Shown piece by piece: positions 1 to 11,568 of a stretch of DNA of 64,000 bases (position 1 is its first letter; each line of letters begins with the position of its first letter). This DNA is from Muscardinus avellanarius (lineage: Eukaryota; Chordata; Mammalia; Rodentia; Gliridae): assembly GCA_963383645.1 (NCBI GenBank), contig OY726573.1, forward strand, positions 21,920,845-21,984,844, given 5' to 3'. Made by a program: the position numbers and the translations under genes. A model generated the notes under the pieces. It saw only the letters and a program-made list of their open reading frames with translations, ran no database searches and was not told the origin of the DNA.

Positions 1-20
1 TATTTTATTATTATTATTAT

Positions 21-441
21 TTTTTTTTTTTTTGCAGTACTGGGGATGGAATCCAAAGGCATTCTACCTCCAAACTATACCCCCAGCCCTATTTTTTAAT
101 TTTTTTTTTTTTTTCTTTTTTGGTGGTACTGGGATTCCTGGAAACTCTTCTACCTCTGGGCTACACTCCCAGACCTATTTTTATTATATATAATTTTTTA
201 TTTGGAAACAGGGTCTCTTAAGCCAGCAAGGCTGGCTTCGAACCTGTCAATCCTCATGTCTCTGCCTCCCAAGAGCGGGGAATATAAGCGTGCACCACCA
301 CTTCCGGCTATTCTTTATTTTGAAACAGGGTCTCACTGAGTTGCAGAGGGCCTCACTAAGTATCCAAGGCTGTCCGCAAACTGCGAACCTCCTGTCTCCG
401 CCTCCCAAATGCTGGGATTACAAGCGTGCGCCACCATGCCA
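21..441 (-). repeat. type A B1-dID SINE split by a type C SINE
   Basis: The minus-strand right half (GGGGATGGAATCC, ACTATACCCCCAGCC) is at 35-98. Its left half resumes at TATTCTTTATTTTGAAACAGG and ends CGTGCGCCACCATGCC near 441. Between them, 99-309 is a complete minus-strand type C element with GGGATTCCTGGAAACTC and the CCAGCAAGGCTGG palindrome. The insertion lies in the T-rich linker of the older copy. Confidence 0.85.
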
Positions 442-977
442 ACTGTCTGCTGTATTTCTTAATAGGGCCTGTCACATTATAGCAGGTACAATACATGTTT
501 ATTGAATACATCCAGGTGGATACCTTAAAATGTTTGGGGAAGTACAGTCTCGAGAAAGAAGGTTATACCCTTTTCAGGCAGCATGCCATCTGGAGCACAT
601 ACATTTACTTGTCACATGCTTTTGTGACACGTAATCACAATCCCTTCCACACAGCCTTTTGTCATTTAAGAGCAGCCTAGCTGAGGAGTCTGTTGTTGCT
701 TATCACTCTTGGGCCTGCTAGACCTAAGCAAGGCTGATGGTCTAAATTTTCAGGTATCTTCTCCTATCTGATATTTGCTGCCTTTATTACATCTCTCTTT
801 CATTCCTCCCCACAGAGATCTGTTGCAGTAAGTGTTGTTTTCTGGATCTGTTCCACAGCCTCACTGTTGATAATCCTTAGCATTTGCTATGAAATGTGTG
901 TCACAAAGATGATGATCTATATGATATACTAAGTGTATTACATATTTGTGTGAGTGGCATAATGTAGCAACTTGGTT

Positions 978-1204
978 GTTTTTTGTTTTTTTTGTTTTTT
1001 GTTTTTTGTTTTTTTTGCGGATCTGGAGATGGAACCCAGAGGCATTTGACTTCCGAGTTACACCCCTGCCCTATTTTTTATTCTTTATTTTGAAACAGGG
1101 TCTCACTGAGTTGCAGAGGCCTCACTAAGTAGCTGAGGCTGGCCTTGAACTGAGATCCTCCTATTTCGGCCTCTCAAGTACTGGATCACAGTTTGTGGCT
1201 AGCC
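978..1204 (-). repeat. type A' B1-dID SINE
   Basis: Begins with a TTTTTTTG-rich tail and GCGGATCTGGAGATGG. The right half has GGCATTTGACTTCC (A' signature) and the left half ends in a diverged GTACTGGATCACAG, so it is an old copy. Confidence 0.7.
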
Positions 1205-1830
1205 TCACCTACTTAGTGAAGTCTTCCACAACTTAGTGAGACCCTGTTTCAAAATCAAGAATAAAAGTTGGGCATGGTGCCACACACTTGTAATCCCAGT
1301 ACTTGGAAAGCTGAAACAGGATTGCACAGCTTTGAAGCCAACCTCAGCTACTTAGTGAGGCTCTCAGCAACTTGATGAGACCCTATTTCCAAAGAACATA
1401 TAAAAATAGATCAGGGGGCTGGGCGTGGTGGCGCACGCTTGTAATCCCTGTGCTTGGGAGCTGGAAATAGGAGGATCGTGCAGGTTCGAAGCCCCTCGCT
1501 GGCTTAAGAGACACTGTTTCCAAATAAAAAATAGGTCTGGGAGTATAGCCCAGAGGTAGAAGCATTCCATCCCCAGTACCACACCCACACACACAAAAAA
1601 ATAGATCTGGGGGGCCGAGCATGGTGGCCCACGCTTGTAATCCCAGCATTTAGGAGGTTGAGAAAGGAGGATCACAGGTTCATGGCCAGCCTCAGCTACT
1701 TAGTGAGGTCCTCTGAAACTTAGTGAGACCCCGTTTCAAAATGAAGAATAAAAAAATAGGTATGGGGGTGTAGATCAGAGGTAGAATGGCCCTGGGTTTC
1801 ATCCCCAGTATGAAAAAAAAGGTACTCATT
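1205..1830 (+). repeat. cluster of plus-strand SINEs (fragment, B, C-like, A)
   Basis: A left-half fragment at 1205-1267 is followed by a type B left half (1268-1419). A C-like element at 1418-1594 sits in its linker, with GCTGGCTTAAGAGACAC. The linker string AAATAGAT(C)..GGGG recurs on both sides as an imperfect target duplication. A type A copy at 1612-1828 follows, with its right half and A-tail. Confidence 0.7.
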
Positions 1831-1907
1831 TATATACTGCCACAAATTATAAACTGTGAACTTGTTCTATATCTCTCACAAATATATTGATAAAAATGTT
1901 GCTATAC

Positions 1908-2118
1908 AATGGTACGTGATGGCATAAACCTGTAATCTCAGTACTTGGGAGGCTGAGACAGAAGAATCACAGCCTCAGCAATGTAGCAAGACTCAGCAAC
2001 TTAGAGACCCTGTTTTTTTTTTACTTTTTATTTTTTTGTTTTTTCTTTCCTTCCTTCTTTCTTTTCTTGCGTGGAACTGGGGATTGAACTCAGGGTCATT
2101 CCTACCATTCCCGGTTTA
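1908..2118. repeat. old left monomer (+) next to a minus right-half fragment
   Basis: 1908-2012 is a plus-strand left monomer (TAATCTCAGTACTTGGGAGG). 2068-2118 is a minus-strand ID-like fragment (TGGAACTGGGGATTGAACTC). T- and CT-rich sequence lies between them. Confidence 0.55.
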
Positions 2119-2256
2119 CATGAATATCTTTAATGTGCGTGCCAGAAACTGGCCATTGGGGTGGGGAACAGAAGATCTAGAACCAGAGGTGGGAAGACTT
2201 TTTTTTTTCTAATTCAGTCTTTTATATCATCTCTTTTCATTAAGTTCTGTGTTTTT

Positions 2257-2725
2257 AAACTACCCATTACAGGCTGGGCATGGTGGCACCCACTTATAAT
2301 CCCAGGATTTGGGAGGCTGAGACAGGAGGATCATGGTTCACAGACAGCCTCTGCTACTTAGTGGAGCCCCTGTTCAAAATAAAGAATTAAAAAAAAAAAA
2401 ATGGGAGCCGGGTGTGGTGGCACACACTTGTAGTCCCAGCGCTTGGGAGGCTGAGACAGGAGGATCATACAGGTTCGAAGCCAGCCTTGGCTACTTAGTG
2501 AGGCTCTCAGCAACCTAGTGAGACCCTGCTTCCAAATAAAATATAAAATAGGTCTGGCAGTGTAGCTCAGAAGTAGAAAGCCCCTGAGTTCTATTCCCAC
2601 CGCCACAAAAAAAAAAAAAAAAAATGGGGCTGGAGGGGTATCTTGGAGGTAGAATGCTCCGGGGTTCCACCCCCCACACACACACAAAAAAAAAAAAGAA
2701 AGAAAGAAAAAAACTACCCGTTACT
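2257..2725 (+). repeat. type A SINE with a type B SINE in its linker and flanking duplications
   Basis: The outer left half (from about 2272) ends AAATAAAGAATTAAAA. A complete type B element at 2404-2624 follows, and the outer right half (GGGGCTGGAGGGGTAT) resumes to about 2698. The outer target duplication is AAACTACCCATTAC at 2257-2270, repeated as AAACTACCCGTTAC near 2712. Confidence 0.85.
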
Positions 2726-2875
2726 ATGTGGCTTCAGTTTGGCAGCTGGGATATCACAATAAAATGAGTGCCTCCTAGACAGGACATTCTCCTTGAAGTG
2801 CTCTCTCATTAGCAGGAGTGACTTTATCTTAAATTACAGAATTCACTGACATTTTAGTTCTGTGTTGTCAATTTA

Positions 2876-3124
2876 AAAATATTGTACTAGCTGGGTGTGG
2901 TGGCGCACACTTGTAATCCCCGCACTTGGGAGGCTGAGACAGGATCACACAGGTTCAAAGCCAGCCTCAGCTACTTAGTGAGGCTCTCAGCAACTTAGTG
3001 AGACCCGGTTTGCAAATAAAATATAAAATAGGTCTGGGAGTATAGCCCAGAGGTAGAAAGCCCCTGGGTCCCACCCAAGTACCACAAAAATAAAAATAAA
3101 TAAATAAAATAAAAACATTGTACT
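2876..3124 (+). repeat. type B SINE with target duplication
   Basis: Left half from 2888, linker AAATAAAATATAAAATAGG, right half TCTGGGAGTATAGCCC, and a tail of AAATA units. AAAATATTGTACT precedes the element and AAAACATTGTACT follows it. Confidence 0.85.
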
Positions 3125-3425
3125 GGGCACAATAGCACACACCTGTAGTCCTAGCTCCTCAGGAGGCTGAGGCAAGAGAATCATGAGTTTATGTCCAGCC
3201 TGGGCAACTTTCACAAGACCTTATCTCAAAATAAAAATAAATAAAGCTCAGAGAGTGTAACTTAGTGGCAGTAATGCTTGCCTAGCACGCACAAATCCTG
3301 AGTTCTATCCCCAGTACTGAAAAGAAAAAAGTAGGAATAGTTGTAATGGGGCTGAGGAGTGGTGGAGAGAATGTTTGCCTAGCATGCAGGAGGCAATCCT
3401 CAGTTTTGCAAGGGGAAAAAAAAGG
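3125..3425 (+). repeat. older B1-ID dimer with an undeleted ID half, plus a second ID
   Basis: The left monomer (3125-3240) has no subfamily signature of the younger types. The right half (3246-3325) contains TTGCCTAGCACGC, the anticodon-arm region absent from dID. A second ID-like unit with TTGCCTAGCATGCAGG lies at 3350-3422. Confidence 0.65.
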
Positions 3426-3629
3426 AAAGTTAAGGTTGCATGTCGGTTTCTCTAGTACAGACTGGTACCGAGTTTTATCTTCTTTCTATCTTATCAGTAT
3501 ACAGCACTGAAAGTATACATCAAAGCAGTTTGTAAGCATATTCTTCTAGGCATGTGCTTCAGAAGCACCACTCTAGTTGCTGTCTCTAAGCCTGCTCTTA
3601 GTCTGTTTACTTCAGAAGGTTTAGTAAAG

Positions 3630-3703
3630 AACCAGAAATGGTAGAGTGGTTTCCTAGCAAGGCTCTGAGTTTGACTCAATTCCCCAGCACTGAAAAAAAA
3701 ATA
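3630..3703 (+). repeat. ID-like fragment
   Basis: GGTAGAGTGGTTTCCTAGC, then CAATTCCCCAGCACTG and an A tail, match a diverged ID element. Confidence 0.5.
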
Positions 3704-3905
3704 AAAATATATATTATTTATACATATATATTTATTTATACATATAGATGTATATATTTATATGTCTATAGTATATATGTATATATGTATATGTATTTAT
3801 ATATGCATATATACATGTATTTATACATATATGTATATATACATATATATGTATCATATGTATATGATATGTATCATATATATACATATGTATATGTATA
3901 TTTAT
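3696..3905. repeat. AT-rich TATATGTA tandem repeat
   Basis: About 200 bp of imperfect TATATG/TATATA and TTTATA units. It starts directly at the A tail of the preceding ID-like fragment. Open frames across it (poly Tyr/Ile/Met) are meaningless. Confidence 0.9.
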
Positions 3906-3956
3906 TTACTCACTAGCATCTATAATTATTTTGGTCTGTTTTTCAAATCCTTTGAG

Positions 3957-4162
3957 GGCCAGGTGTGGTGGCACATGCTTGTAATCCCAGCATTCAGAAG
4001 GACGAGACGGGAAGATCGCGGACAGCCTCAGCTACTTAGGCCTTCCACAACTTAGTGAAACCCTGTTTGAAAATAAAAAATAAAAATAGAACTGGGGGTG
4101 TAGCTTGGAGGTAGAATGCCCCTAGGTTCCATCCTCAGTACCGCAAAAAAAAAAAAAAAAAT
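3957..4162 (+). repeat. type A SINE
   Basis: Complete dimer, somewhat diverged, ending CAGTACCGC plus an A17 tail. AAATCCTTTGA before it and AAATCCGCTGA after it are a probable target duplication. Confidence 0.8.
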
Positions 4163-4443
4163 CCGCTGAATATTTACAGTATAGGCTTGGTGATCAGGAA
4201 TGATGAGATGCCATCAATTTTAATGCCATTTTGCCAGAATGACCTGCAGAAAAAATCGTGTCCCTATTCTAGATATGTCATAGACTTCATTATGCTCAGT
4301 GCTGACCATAAGAAAACTTCAGATAATTTATTTAGTCTGCCTGGGCTTGGGTTTACTCTCTATAAAATGAGGAAGACAGTAGTCACTTCGTAAACTTTCA
4401 GTGAGAATTAAATAATATAAGTGAAGATTCCTAGATATTTCGT

Positions 4444-4740
4444 GAGGTACTGGGGATGAACCTAGGGGCCTTCTACCTCTGGGCTACAATTCCAGACCTA
4501 TTTTATATGGAAACAGGGTCTCACTAAGTTGTGGAGGCCTCCCTAAATAACTGAGGCTGGCTGATCCTTCTGTCTGAGCCTCCCAAGGACTGGGATTACA
4601 AATGTGCACCATTCTGGGGGGTACTGAGGATTAAGCCCATTTTTTGCTTATTTTAAATTTTTTATCAGTTCTAGGGATTGAACTCAGGGCCCCACACATG
4701 CTAGGCAAGTGCTGTCTACCACTGAACTACATTTCCAGTC
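4444..4740 (-). repeat. type B-like SINE followed by a full-length ID, both minus
   Basis: 4444-4612 is a type B-like dimer (GGGCTACAATTCCAGACC). 4668-4740 is a minus-strand ID with the undeleted CATGCTAGGCAAGTGCT segment. Confidence 0.7.
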
Positions 4741-4744
4741 TGTC

Positions 4745-6350
4745 TAGACTTTAAAAAAATACAAGTATCTACATGTTTCGTGGGATGGTGGGGGGACCGT
4801 CCAGAGAACTCCAAGTTACAATCCAGACCAGATCGTTCTGCTGTTTCATTGCTGTTTCATGTCATCCCTGTACCTATCTATCTCTACTATTTTCACTTTC
4901 TGCTCTTCCAGCATTTGCCATTATCTTGTTACTCTGGGTGTTGCAAACCTGTTAGCTTTACCCTGTAGGCTAAGATTCAGACACAGCAAGAAGTTAAGCA
5001 GGATTCGAGTAGCTTTTCAGGAAGCAAGGCAGGTGTGCTGGTAATCTACTCTCCCAGGATTCTCCCAGAAATGGAAATCATAAGTAAGGGCTTGTGAGCC
5101 CTTGAAGGAGAGCAATAAAACACTACTCTAAATAAAACCATGCTGCCTTGGGCATCTCTACTCTTCCATGCTGGCCTCCTTTCGGCACCATTCCTTTCTG
5201 CAGCCCCACCCCACTCTTGGCCCTGGCACACACAGTCCCATGAACATGCCACCTGCCTTCTCTCTCTGGCCTCATCCTTTGGCTGCTTGGTTTATTTTTT
5301 CCACATTCTCACCCTCTTCCAGCTCCAAGTTAAATAACCTTCACAGATGGCTTGTTCCATCAGAGTTGTTTAAGAACACAGGACAGTGAACTAGTGTCCA
5401 GAAAGAGCTGCCAAAGCCCAAGACTGCCCTTGCTCCAGTGGCTCAAGACAACTTTGTCATCAGCTCCCTCGAAGTCCACAAACAGCAAGTAGAGAGCTGG
5501 CAGCTCAGAGGAGGAATGTCTCTTTAACACTGTAAACCTCTAGCAGCTAGTTCTCACTTCGATTTACAAGTCAGAACCTGGAGTTGGATGCATTACATAC
5601 TCCATTTTCCACAGAAGACAGCAAGAGCACTTTGTAGCTGGCAGTTCTCCCCCACTTTTTATAGTATGAAACCCAACAGGAAATGGCATTCTCATTTGTG
5701 TTTGGGTTCATGGTTTGAGTCCTAACTGAACTTCTTCATGACCTCCTGAGAGGTCTAGATTCCATCCCTGCCTGACCTGAAGGGCAGTATTCCCAGCTGT
5801 CAGCATGTTCTGAGGAAGAGAGGGGACTTAGAAATCCTGCAGAGACAAGACCTAGACTTTCACTCTTCGTTTCCTGTCAGCAAGGACATGGAGGCTTCTT
5901 GCCTGCCTTGTCATCAGCTTGGGAACACTTGCCTCTTTCACCCTCCAGGTACGCAGTGCTCTCTAAACTTTGCCCCTCTCATTTTCCCAGTACCCTCTTT
6001 TCCTCTTCTTAATGGCTTTGGTTAATTTTGCCCCCATGACAGGACAGACTTCTCCTTATCCCCAGTCATTCCTATGGGACTTGAGACCTCTTCTGGTGAG
6101 GATTTCCCTTTCATTCCCTTCCTTCTTGCTCTTCCCTAATTGCAGCCATTTAAGTAGATTCCTCTGAGGTGTCCAAGGAAGAGTGGTATGGGCTATTCAC
6201 TTCTGTAGGAGTCTCTCCCTCAGTAAGCACCATTCCCTTGAATGACCCCCTCCCTTCTTCTAACAAAGGGCATCTTGGCACCTTATCTTCTTGAATTCCG
6301 ATATATCAGGGGTTTGGCTAGACAGTCAAGAAACTTCCCCTAGAATGAAA
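4745..6350. other. unique intronic block, no recognised feature
   Basis: About 1.6 kb without SINEs. Mixed base composition and several chance open frames of 60-75 codons on both strands. I recognise no gene, RNA or old repeat here. Confidence 0.6.
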
Positions 6351-6351
6351 A

Positions 6352-6535
6352 GCCAGGCCACCACATCTGTGATCCCCAGACTCAGCCTCAGCAACGTAAT
6401 GAAGCACTCTCAGTAACGCAGCAAGACCCTGCTTCAAAAACAAAAAAGGATGTAGCTCAGACTTAGAATGCTCCTAGGTTCAGTCCACAGTACAGAAAGG
6501 AAAGAAAAAGAAAGGAAGGAAGGAGGGGACAGGAT
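6352..6535 (+). repeat. degenerate type A-like SINE with GGAA tail
   Basis: The left half lacks its 5' part (begins CCACATCTGTGATCCCC). The right half has GATGTAGCTCAGACTTAG and a tail of AAGGAAAG units running into GGGAT repeats. Confidence 0.55.
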
Positions 6536-6597
6536 AGGATTGGGATGAGATGGGATGGGGAAGGAAAACTCTATGGCAGAAAAGTATCCCTAGAAGC

Positions 6598-6995
6598 AAT
6601 CCAAGTACTTGAGACAGGAAGATAACAGGTTTAAAAGCAGCCTCAGCAATTTAGTGAGGCTCTCAGCAACTAAGCAAGACCCTGTTTTCACATGAAAAAT
6701 AAAATAAGAGCTGGGCGTGGTGGTATATACTTGTAATCCCAGCATTTTGGAGGCTGAGACAGGAGGATCACCGTTTGCAGACAGCCTCAGCTACTTAGTG
6801 AGGCTCTCTGCAACTCATTGATACCCTGTTTTCAAATAAAGAATAAAAGATAGGGCTGAAGGTCTAGTTTGGAGGTAAAATGCCCCTGGGTTCCATCCCC
6901 AGTACTGCAAAATAAATAAGTAAGTCAGTCAGTCTGGGGGTGTAGCCTGGAGATAGAATGCCCCTGGGTTCCATCCCCAGTACTATTAAAAAAAA
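6598..6995 (+). repeat. old SINE split by a type A SINE
   Basis: The outer left half (6598-6705) ends in AAAATAAAATAAGAG. A type A dimer at 6709-6920 is inserted there. The outer right half CTGGGGGTGTAGCCTGGAG follows at 6934-6990 with an A tail. Confidence 0.7.
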
Positions 6996-7111
6996 AAAAA
7001 GAAAAGAAAAATGTATCCCCAGAGGATTCAGTAAAAAAAATCAGTATGTCTTCTGTAAGTCTGGTTTTTCCACTGAGAAGTAATTTTTTTTCCTTTCTTT
7101 TGAGGCTGTGA

Positions 7112-7690
7112 ATTAAAACCAGGGTTAGCCAGGCGTGGTGGTGCACGCTTGTAATCCCTGTGCTTGGGAGGCTGAGACAGGAGGCTCACACAGGTTCGAA
7201 GCCAGCCTCAGCTACTTTGTGAGGCTCTTAGCAACTTAGTGAGACCCTGTTTCCAATAAAATATAAAATAGGCCTGGGAGTATACCCCGGAGGTAGAAAG
7301 CCTCTGGGCTCCATCCCCAGTAACACCAAAAAAAAAAAAAAAAAACAGGATTAGCTGGGCGTGGTGGCGCTCACTTGTAATCCCAGGACTTGGGAGGCTG
7401 AGAGGAGGATTCGAGTTCATATGCAGCCTCAGCTACTTAGTGAGGCCCTCCACAATTTAGTGTGACCTGGTTCAAAAATAAAGAATAAATTGTGTGTGGT
7501 GGCACACTTGTAATCCCAGCATTTGGGATGCTGAGACAGGAGGATCGTGTTTTGAGGACAGCCTCAGCTATTTAGGTCTTTTGCAACTCAGTGATACCCT
7601 ATTTCAAAATAAAGAATAAACAATAGGGCTAGGGGTGTAACTTAAAGGTATAATGCCTCTGGGTTCCATACCCAGTACCGCCAAAAATAT
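7112..7690 (+). repeat. type B SINE, then two type A copies, the first without its right half
   Basis: Type B at 7127-7345 is flanked by AAACCAGGGTTAG and AAACAGGATTAG. A type A left half (7353-7488) stops at AAATAAAGAATAAA. A full type A dimer (7490-7690) begins there without its first bases. Confidence 0.75.
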
Positions 7691-7814
7691 ATATATAGAG
7701 AGGGGGGGGAGGGAGAGAGAGGGAGAGAGGGAGAGAGGGAGAGGGAGAGGAAGAGAGAGAGAGAGAGAGACAGAGAAGAGAAGAGAAGAGAAGAGAAGAG
7801 AAGAGAAGAGAGAG
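7683..7814. repeat. GA-rich microsatellite
   Basis: A short AT tract passes into GGGA/GAGA units and then nine or so AGAGA(AG) pentamers. It grows directly out of the tail of the SINE ending at 7690. Confidence 0.9.
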
Positions 7815-7837
7815 CGCCTTATTAACTTAAAAATAAA

Positions 7838-8034
7838 CCCAGGTGTGGTGGTACACACTTGTAATCCCAGTACTTGGGAGGCTGAGTTAGGAGGATTATA
7901 GGTTTGCAGTCTCAGCTACTTAGTGAGACCTTGTTTCAAAATAATGAATAAAAAGGTCTGGGGGTGTAGCTCGGAGGTATAATGCCCCTGGGTTCAATCC
8001 CCAGCACCCGCCCAAAAAAAAAGAAAGAAAGAAA
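7838..8034 (+). repeat. type A SINE
   Basis: Complete dimer with right half GGGGGTGTAGCTCGGAGG and an AAAG tail. It starts 24 bp after the GA repeat. Confidence 0.8.
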
Positions 8035-8187
8035 GATAAAGACCCTAATTGTTGACCTTTTCCTAGGTACTTTTGGGCTGCTGTTTGAACCAAGGCAAGA
8101 TAGTATTAAGTGAAAAGGACAGGAAATACATCTTTTCTCTGAAAGTGTCCTATGCTCTTTGCAAAAATACCTTTACCTTCCTGAGAG

Positions 8188-8345
8188 GCCACATAGCGTA
8201 ATGGACTGAGCACAGGCTTTGGAATAAGACAACTCTGAGGTCAAATCCCAGCCTCATAACTGACCAGACGTTCATTTCTCTACTTCGGTTTCCTCTTCCT
8301 CTTTATTTCAGTATTATGGGGATAATGAAAGGAAATAACTTAATG
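8188..8345 (+). repeat. MIR element
   Basis: GCGTAATGGACTGAGCACAGG, then CTGAGGTCAAATCCCAGCCTC and TCGGTTTCCTC, and ATGGGGATAATGAAAGG, follow the order of the MIR consensus. Confidence 0.75.
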
Positions 8346-8410
8346 CCTAGCAACTTATTCCTTTATATACACCACAGCTTTCCCAGTAAAATGGGATCTT
8401 GAGCCACAAA

Positions 8411-8656
8411 GAAGCTATAACCTAAGCCGGGCGTGGCGGCACATGCTTGTAATCAATCCCAGCATTCGGGAGGCTGAGACCGGAGAATCACGGTTCGCAG
8501 ACAGCCTCAGCTACTTAATGAGGCTCTCTGCAACTCAGTGAGACCCTGTTTCAAAATAAAGAATAAAAAATTGGGCAGGGGGTGTGACTCTGAGGTCAAA
8601 TGCCTCTGGGTTCCATCCCCAGACCCACACAAAAAAATTTTTTAAAGCTATAACCA
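8411..8656 (+). repeat. type A' SINE with target duplication
   Basis: Left half from 8424. The right half has GGGCAGGGGGTGTGACTC and GGTCAAATGCC and ends CCAGACC. AAGCTATAACC precedes the element and follows the A tail at 8646-8656. Confidence 0.88.
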
Positions 8657-8881
8657 ATGAAAATTGCAGAGGAAATAAACTACTGACTTGCTCTACTCAG
8701 CACTATCTTGAACCTCCTCAGTGGGTTTCATACTTGCTCGTGAGTTACTGTTTCTAGAACTGCCTTGCCCTGAATTCAGTACTCTTTTCACTTGTGAGGG
8801 CCTTGTTCATGATAAGTACCCAAAAGCCTCAGAATACCTAGATGATGACTTTGATGATTGTCCTAGAAAACAAAAATAGCA

Positions 8882-8990
8882 AGCCAGGCATGGTAGCACA
8901 CACTTGTAATCCCAGCATTTGGGAGGTTGAGATAGGAGGATCATGGTTCGTGCACATCCTCAGCTACTAAAACCTCAGCTAAAGAAAAAA
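8882..8990 (+). repeat. type A left monomer, 3' incomplete
   Basis: Starts AGCCAGGCATGGTAGC and stops after CCTCAGCTACTAAA. No linker or right half follows. Confidence 0.65.
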
Positions 8991-9069
8991 ACCAAGCTGT
9001 TTCCTCTGTGTTGCCACAGAGGTGCTGGCAGACATCTCTGAGACATGCCTCATTGCACATGGGCTTTGC

Positions 9070-9476
9070 TTTTTTTTTTTTTTTTTTTTTTTGGTATTGG
9101 GGATTGAACTCAGGGGCATTCTACCAAGCTACCCTGTCTGCCCTTTTTTTTTTTTTTTTGCAGTACTAGGGATGGAACCCAGGGGCATTTACCTCTGAGC
9201 TACACCCTAACCCTATTTTTTATTCTTTATTTTGAAAAAGGGTCTCATTGAATTGCAAAGGGCCTCACTAAATAGCTGAGGCTGTTCTCGAACCGTGATC
9301 ATCCTGTCTCAGCCTCCCAAATGCTGGGATTATAAGCATGTGCCACCATGCCTGGCTCAGTCCTTTTTATTTTGAAACCAGGTTTTGCTGAGTTGCTGAG
9401 GCTGGCCTTGAACCTGTGATCCTCCTGTATCAGACTCCCAAGTGCTGGGATTATGAGCATACACCATCATGCCCAG
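9070..9476 (-). repeat. old minus SINE split by a type A minus SINE
   Basis: T22 and an outer right half (GGTATTGGGGATTGAACTC) are followed by a complete type A element at 9145-9357. The outer left half then resumes to CATCATGCCCAGCT near 9476. Confidence 0.75.
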
Positions 9477-9495
9477 CTAAACCTTTCAGAATAGG

Positions 9496-9528
9496 GATCT
9501 CTTTTCTCTCTTCTCTGTCTTCTCTCTC

Positions 9529-9583
<55 letters not shown>

Positions 9584-9706
9584 CCTCCCTCCCTCCCTCC
9601 CTCCCTCCCTCCCTCTTCCTCTCTCTCAGTCTCCCCTACTAGGATTGAACCCAGGGCCTCTCACATGCTAGGCAAGCACTCTGCCATGGAGCTGCATCCA
9701 GTCTAT
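9496..9706 (-). repeat. CT and CCCT microsatellite joined to a full-length ID (minus)
   Basis: (CT)n at about 9534-9579 changes to (CCCT)n to 9614. At 9636-9706 lies a minus-strand ID with CATGCTAGGCAAGCACTCTG. The microsatellite is therefore the expanded tail of an ID. Confidence 0.8.
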
Positions 9707-10180
9707 ACCTTTAGTCTTCTCAAGGGGTCCCTTCTGGCTTCAGATCTGATGAGAATTTAGCCAAAAAGAGTGTCCTCAGCCTCCTGTGGGACTCACAGTT
9801 TTGGCTTGGACCTTCCAAGTGACCTAGAGGGACCTGTGAGGTGTTGGAAACAGCCATGGGAAATAAATTGCTCATATAGGCATTGGTGCATAAGCCAGCA
9901 GCTCCCCTCTGCCTGCTGGATTGAGCTCAGTGAGACTGCTGACAGAGGCCTCCAGAAACTAAACAGGTGATTAAAACATCAGTATAAGTCTTTCCAAACC
10001 CCACAGAAAGCCAAGACCTTAGACTGGACACCAACGGAGACTTTCCGCTCAAGCTTTACATGCTGGTCTGCTGTTTCTTCCTTTGCTTTGTGGCCAGAGG
10101 GGAGCTTTGTGCTGCTTACATCAACCCTCCAAATTTTCCTGAGCGGCTTATCATATGAAAAGAACCTGTACTACCCACCT
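9707..10180. other. unique intronic block
   Basis: About 470 bp with no recognised gene or repeat. Confidence 0.55.
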
Positions 10181-10815
10181 TTTCTTTTTTCTTTTTTTGT
10201 TTTGTTTTGGTACTGGAGATTGAACCCAAAGGCGGTCTAACTTCAAGCTATATCCTCAGCCTGATTTTTTTTTTTTTTTTTTGAACAGGGTCTCACTAGA
10301 TTGATTAGTCTCACTACTTGCTGAGGCTATCCTCAAACCTTCAATCCTCCTGTCTCAGCCTCCCAAATGCTGGGATTACAAGTATGTACCCCTGCGCCTG
10401 GCTCTATTTTTTTTATTTTGGAACAGGGTTTTACTAAGTTGCTGAGGCTGGCTATGAATTTGTGATCCTCTTGTCTCGACTTCTCAAATACTGGTATTAC
10501 AAGTATGTGCCACCATGCCTGAGGGTTTTTTTGTTGTTGTTTTTTTGTTTTGTTTTGTTTTTTGGTAGTACTGGGGATTGAGAGCCAGGTATAGTAGCGC
10601 ACATTTGTAATCCCAGCACTTGAGAGGCTGAGACAGGAGGATCACGCAGGTTTGAAGACAACCTCAGCTACTTAGTGAGGCTCTCAGCAGCTTAGTGAGA
10701 CCTTGTTTCCAAATAAATTATAAAATAGGGCTGGGAATGTAGCCCGGAGGTAGAAAGCCCCTGGGTTCCACTCCCCAGTACCACAAAAAAAATTGTGTAG
10801 TACTGGGGATCAAAC
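10180..10815 (-). repeat. minus SINE stack interrupted by a sense type B SINE
   Basis: A minus type A copy (10180-10403) and a minus left monomer (10405-10525) come first. Then a right-half fragment ends GTAGTACTGGGGATTGAG at 10580. A plus type B dimer (10581-10795) is inserted, and GTAGTACTGGGGATCAAA repeats after its A tail. The duplication lies inside the older right half. Confidence 0.8.
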
Positions 10816-10819
10816 CCTT

Positions 10820-10962
10820 TTTCATTCACCTGTTGCTGTATACTTTGGTTGATTCTGTCATTTGGCTATTGTGAATAATCATGAAATGAGCATGGCAGTG
10901 AAGATAGCCCTTCAACAGACTGATTTGAAATCTTTTGGAGAAACACAGAAGCTGTATTGCCT
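10820..10962 (-). repeat. LINE-1 fragment, antisense
   Basis: CATTCACCTGTTGCTG, TTGGCTATTGTGAATAATC, and CTTCAACAGACTGATTTG with TTTTGGAGAAA follow the order found in mammalian LINE-1 3' regions read in antisense. Short and diverged. Confidence 0.6.
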
Positions 10963-10969
10963 GGCCTCC

Positions 10970-11189
10970 TTCCTTTCTGTTTGTTTGTTTTTGGTGCTGG
11001 GGATTGAGCCCAAGGTCATTCTACCTCTGAGCTTCACCCCAGCACAATTTTTTATTCTTTTTCTTAAAACAAGGTCTCACCAAGTTTTAGAGTGCCTCAC
11101 TAAGTAGCTAAGGGTGCCCACAAACTTGGATCCTCCTGTCTCAGCCTCCCAAATACTAGGATTAGAAGCGTGTGCCACCACACCCGGCC
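10970..11189 (-). repeat. type A SINE
   Basis: Complete minus dimer from GTGCTGGGGATTGAGCCC to CCACCACACCCGGCC. Confidence 0.75.
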
Positions 11190-11247
11190 CTCTTTCCTTT
11201 CTTAAAGGTCTCTATGAGTGTAGGCAGTCATCTTGGAAAGTAGGAAA

Positions 11248-11415
11248 GAAAAGACAGGATCGAAGCTTCAAGGACAGCCTCAGCAAATAGTGAGGCTCTC
11301 AACCAAGCAAGACTCTGTTTCCAATAAGAAATAAAACTGGGTTGGGGGAGTAGTTAGAAGGTAGAATGCCTCTAGTTTCAATCCCCAGTACTACAAAAAG
11401 AGAGAGAGAGAAGGA
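11248..11415 (+). repeat. degenerate SINE with AG tail
   Basis: The left half lacks its 5' part. The right half has GGGGGAGTAGTTAGAAGG and CAATCCCCAGTACTAC, with an AGAGAGAG tail. Confidence 0.6.
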
Positions 11416-11568
11416 AATCAGCAACAAATGGCCACCCCTTTCTCTTCTCATGTGAATTTCCACACTAATTTCCACAGTAAGTCAGATCTTTCCCCTTGCA
11501 GATATTGTGAGAACTTCTGCCATACATGTGCAAATGTTCTGTATTGCTGAGAGATCTCTCTCTCTCTC

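Noticed and set aside
3638..4055. Tyr/Ile-rich open frames of 92-97 codons
   Set aside because: They are translations of the TATATG tandem repeat.
7683..7814. Regularly spaced GA units that could suggest an array
   Set aside because: It is a microsatellite grown from a SINE tail. There are no repeat-spacer units, and no CRISPR array exists in the window.
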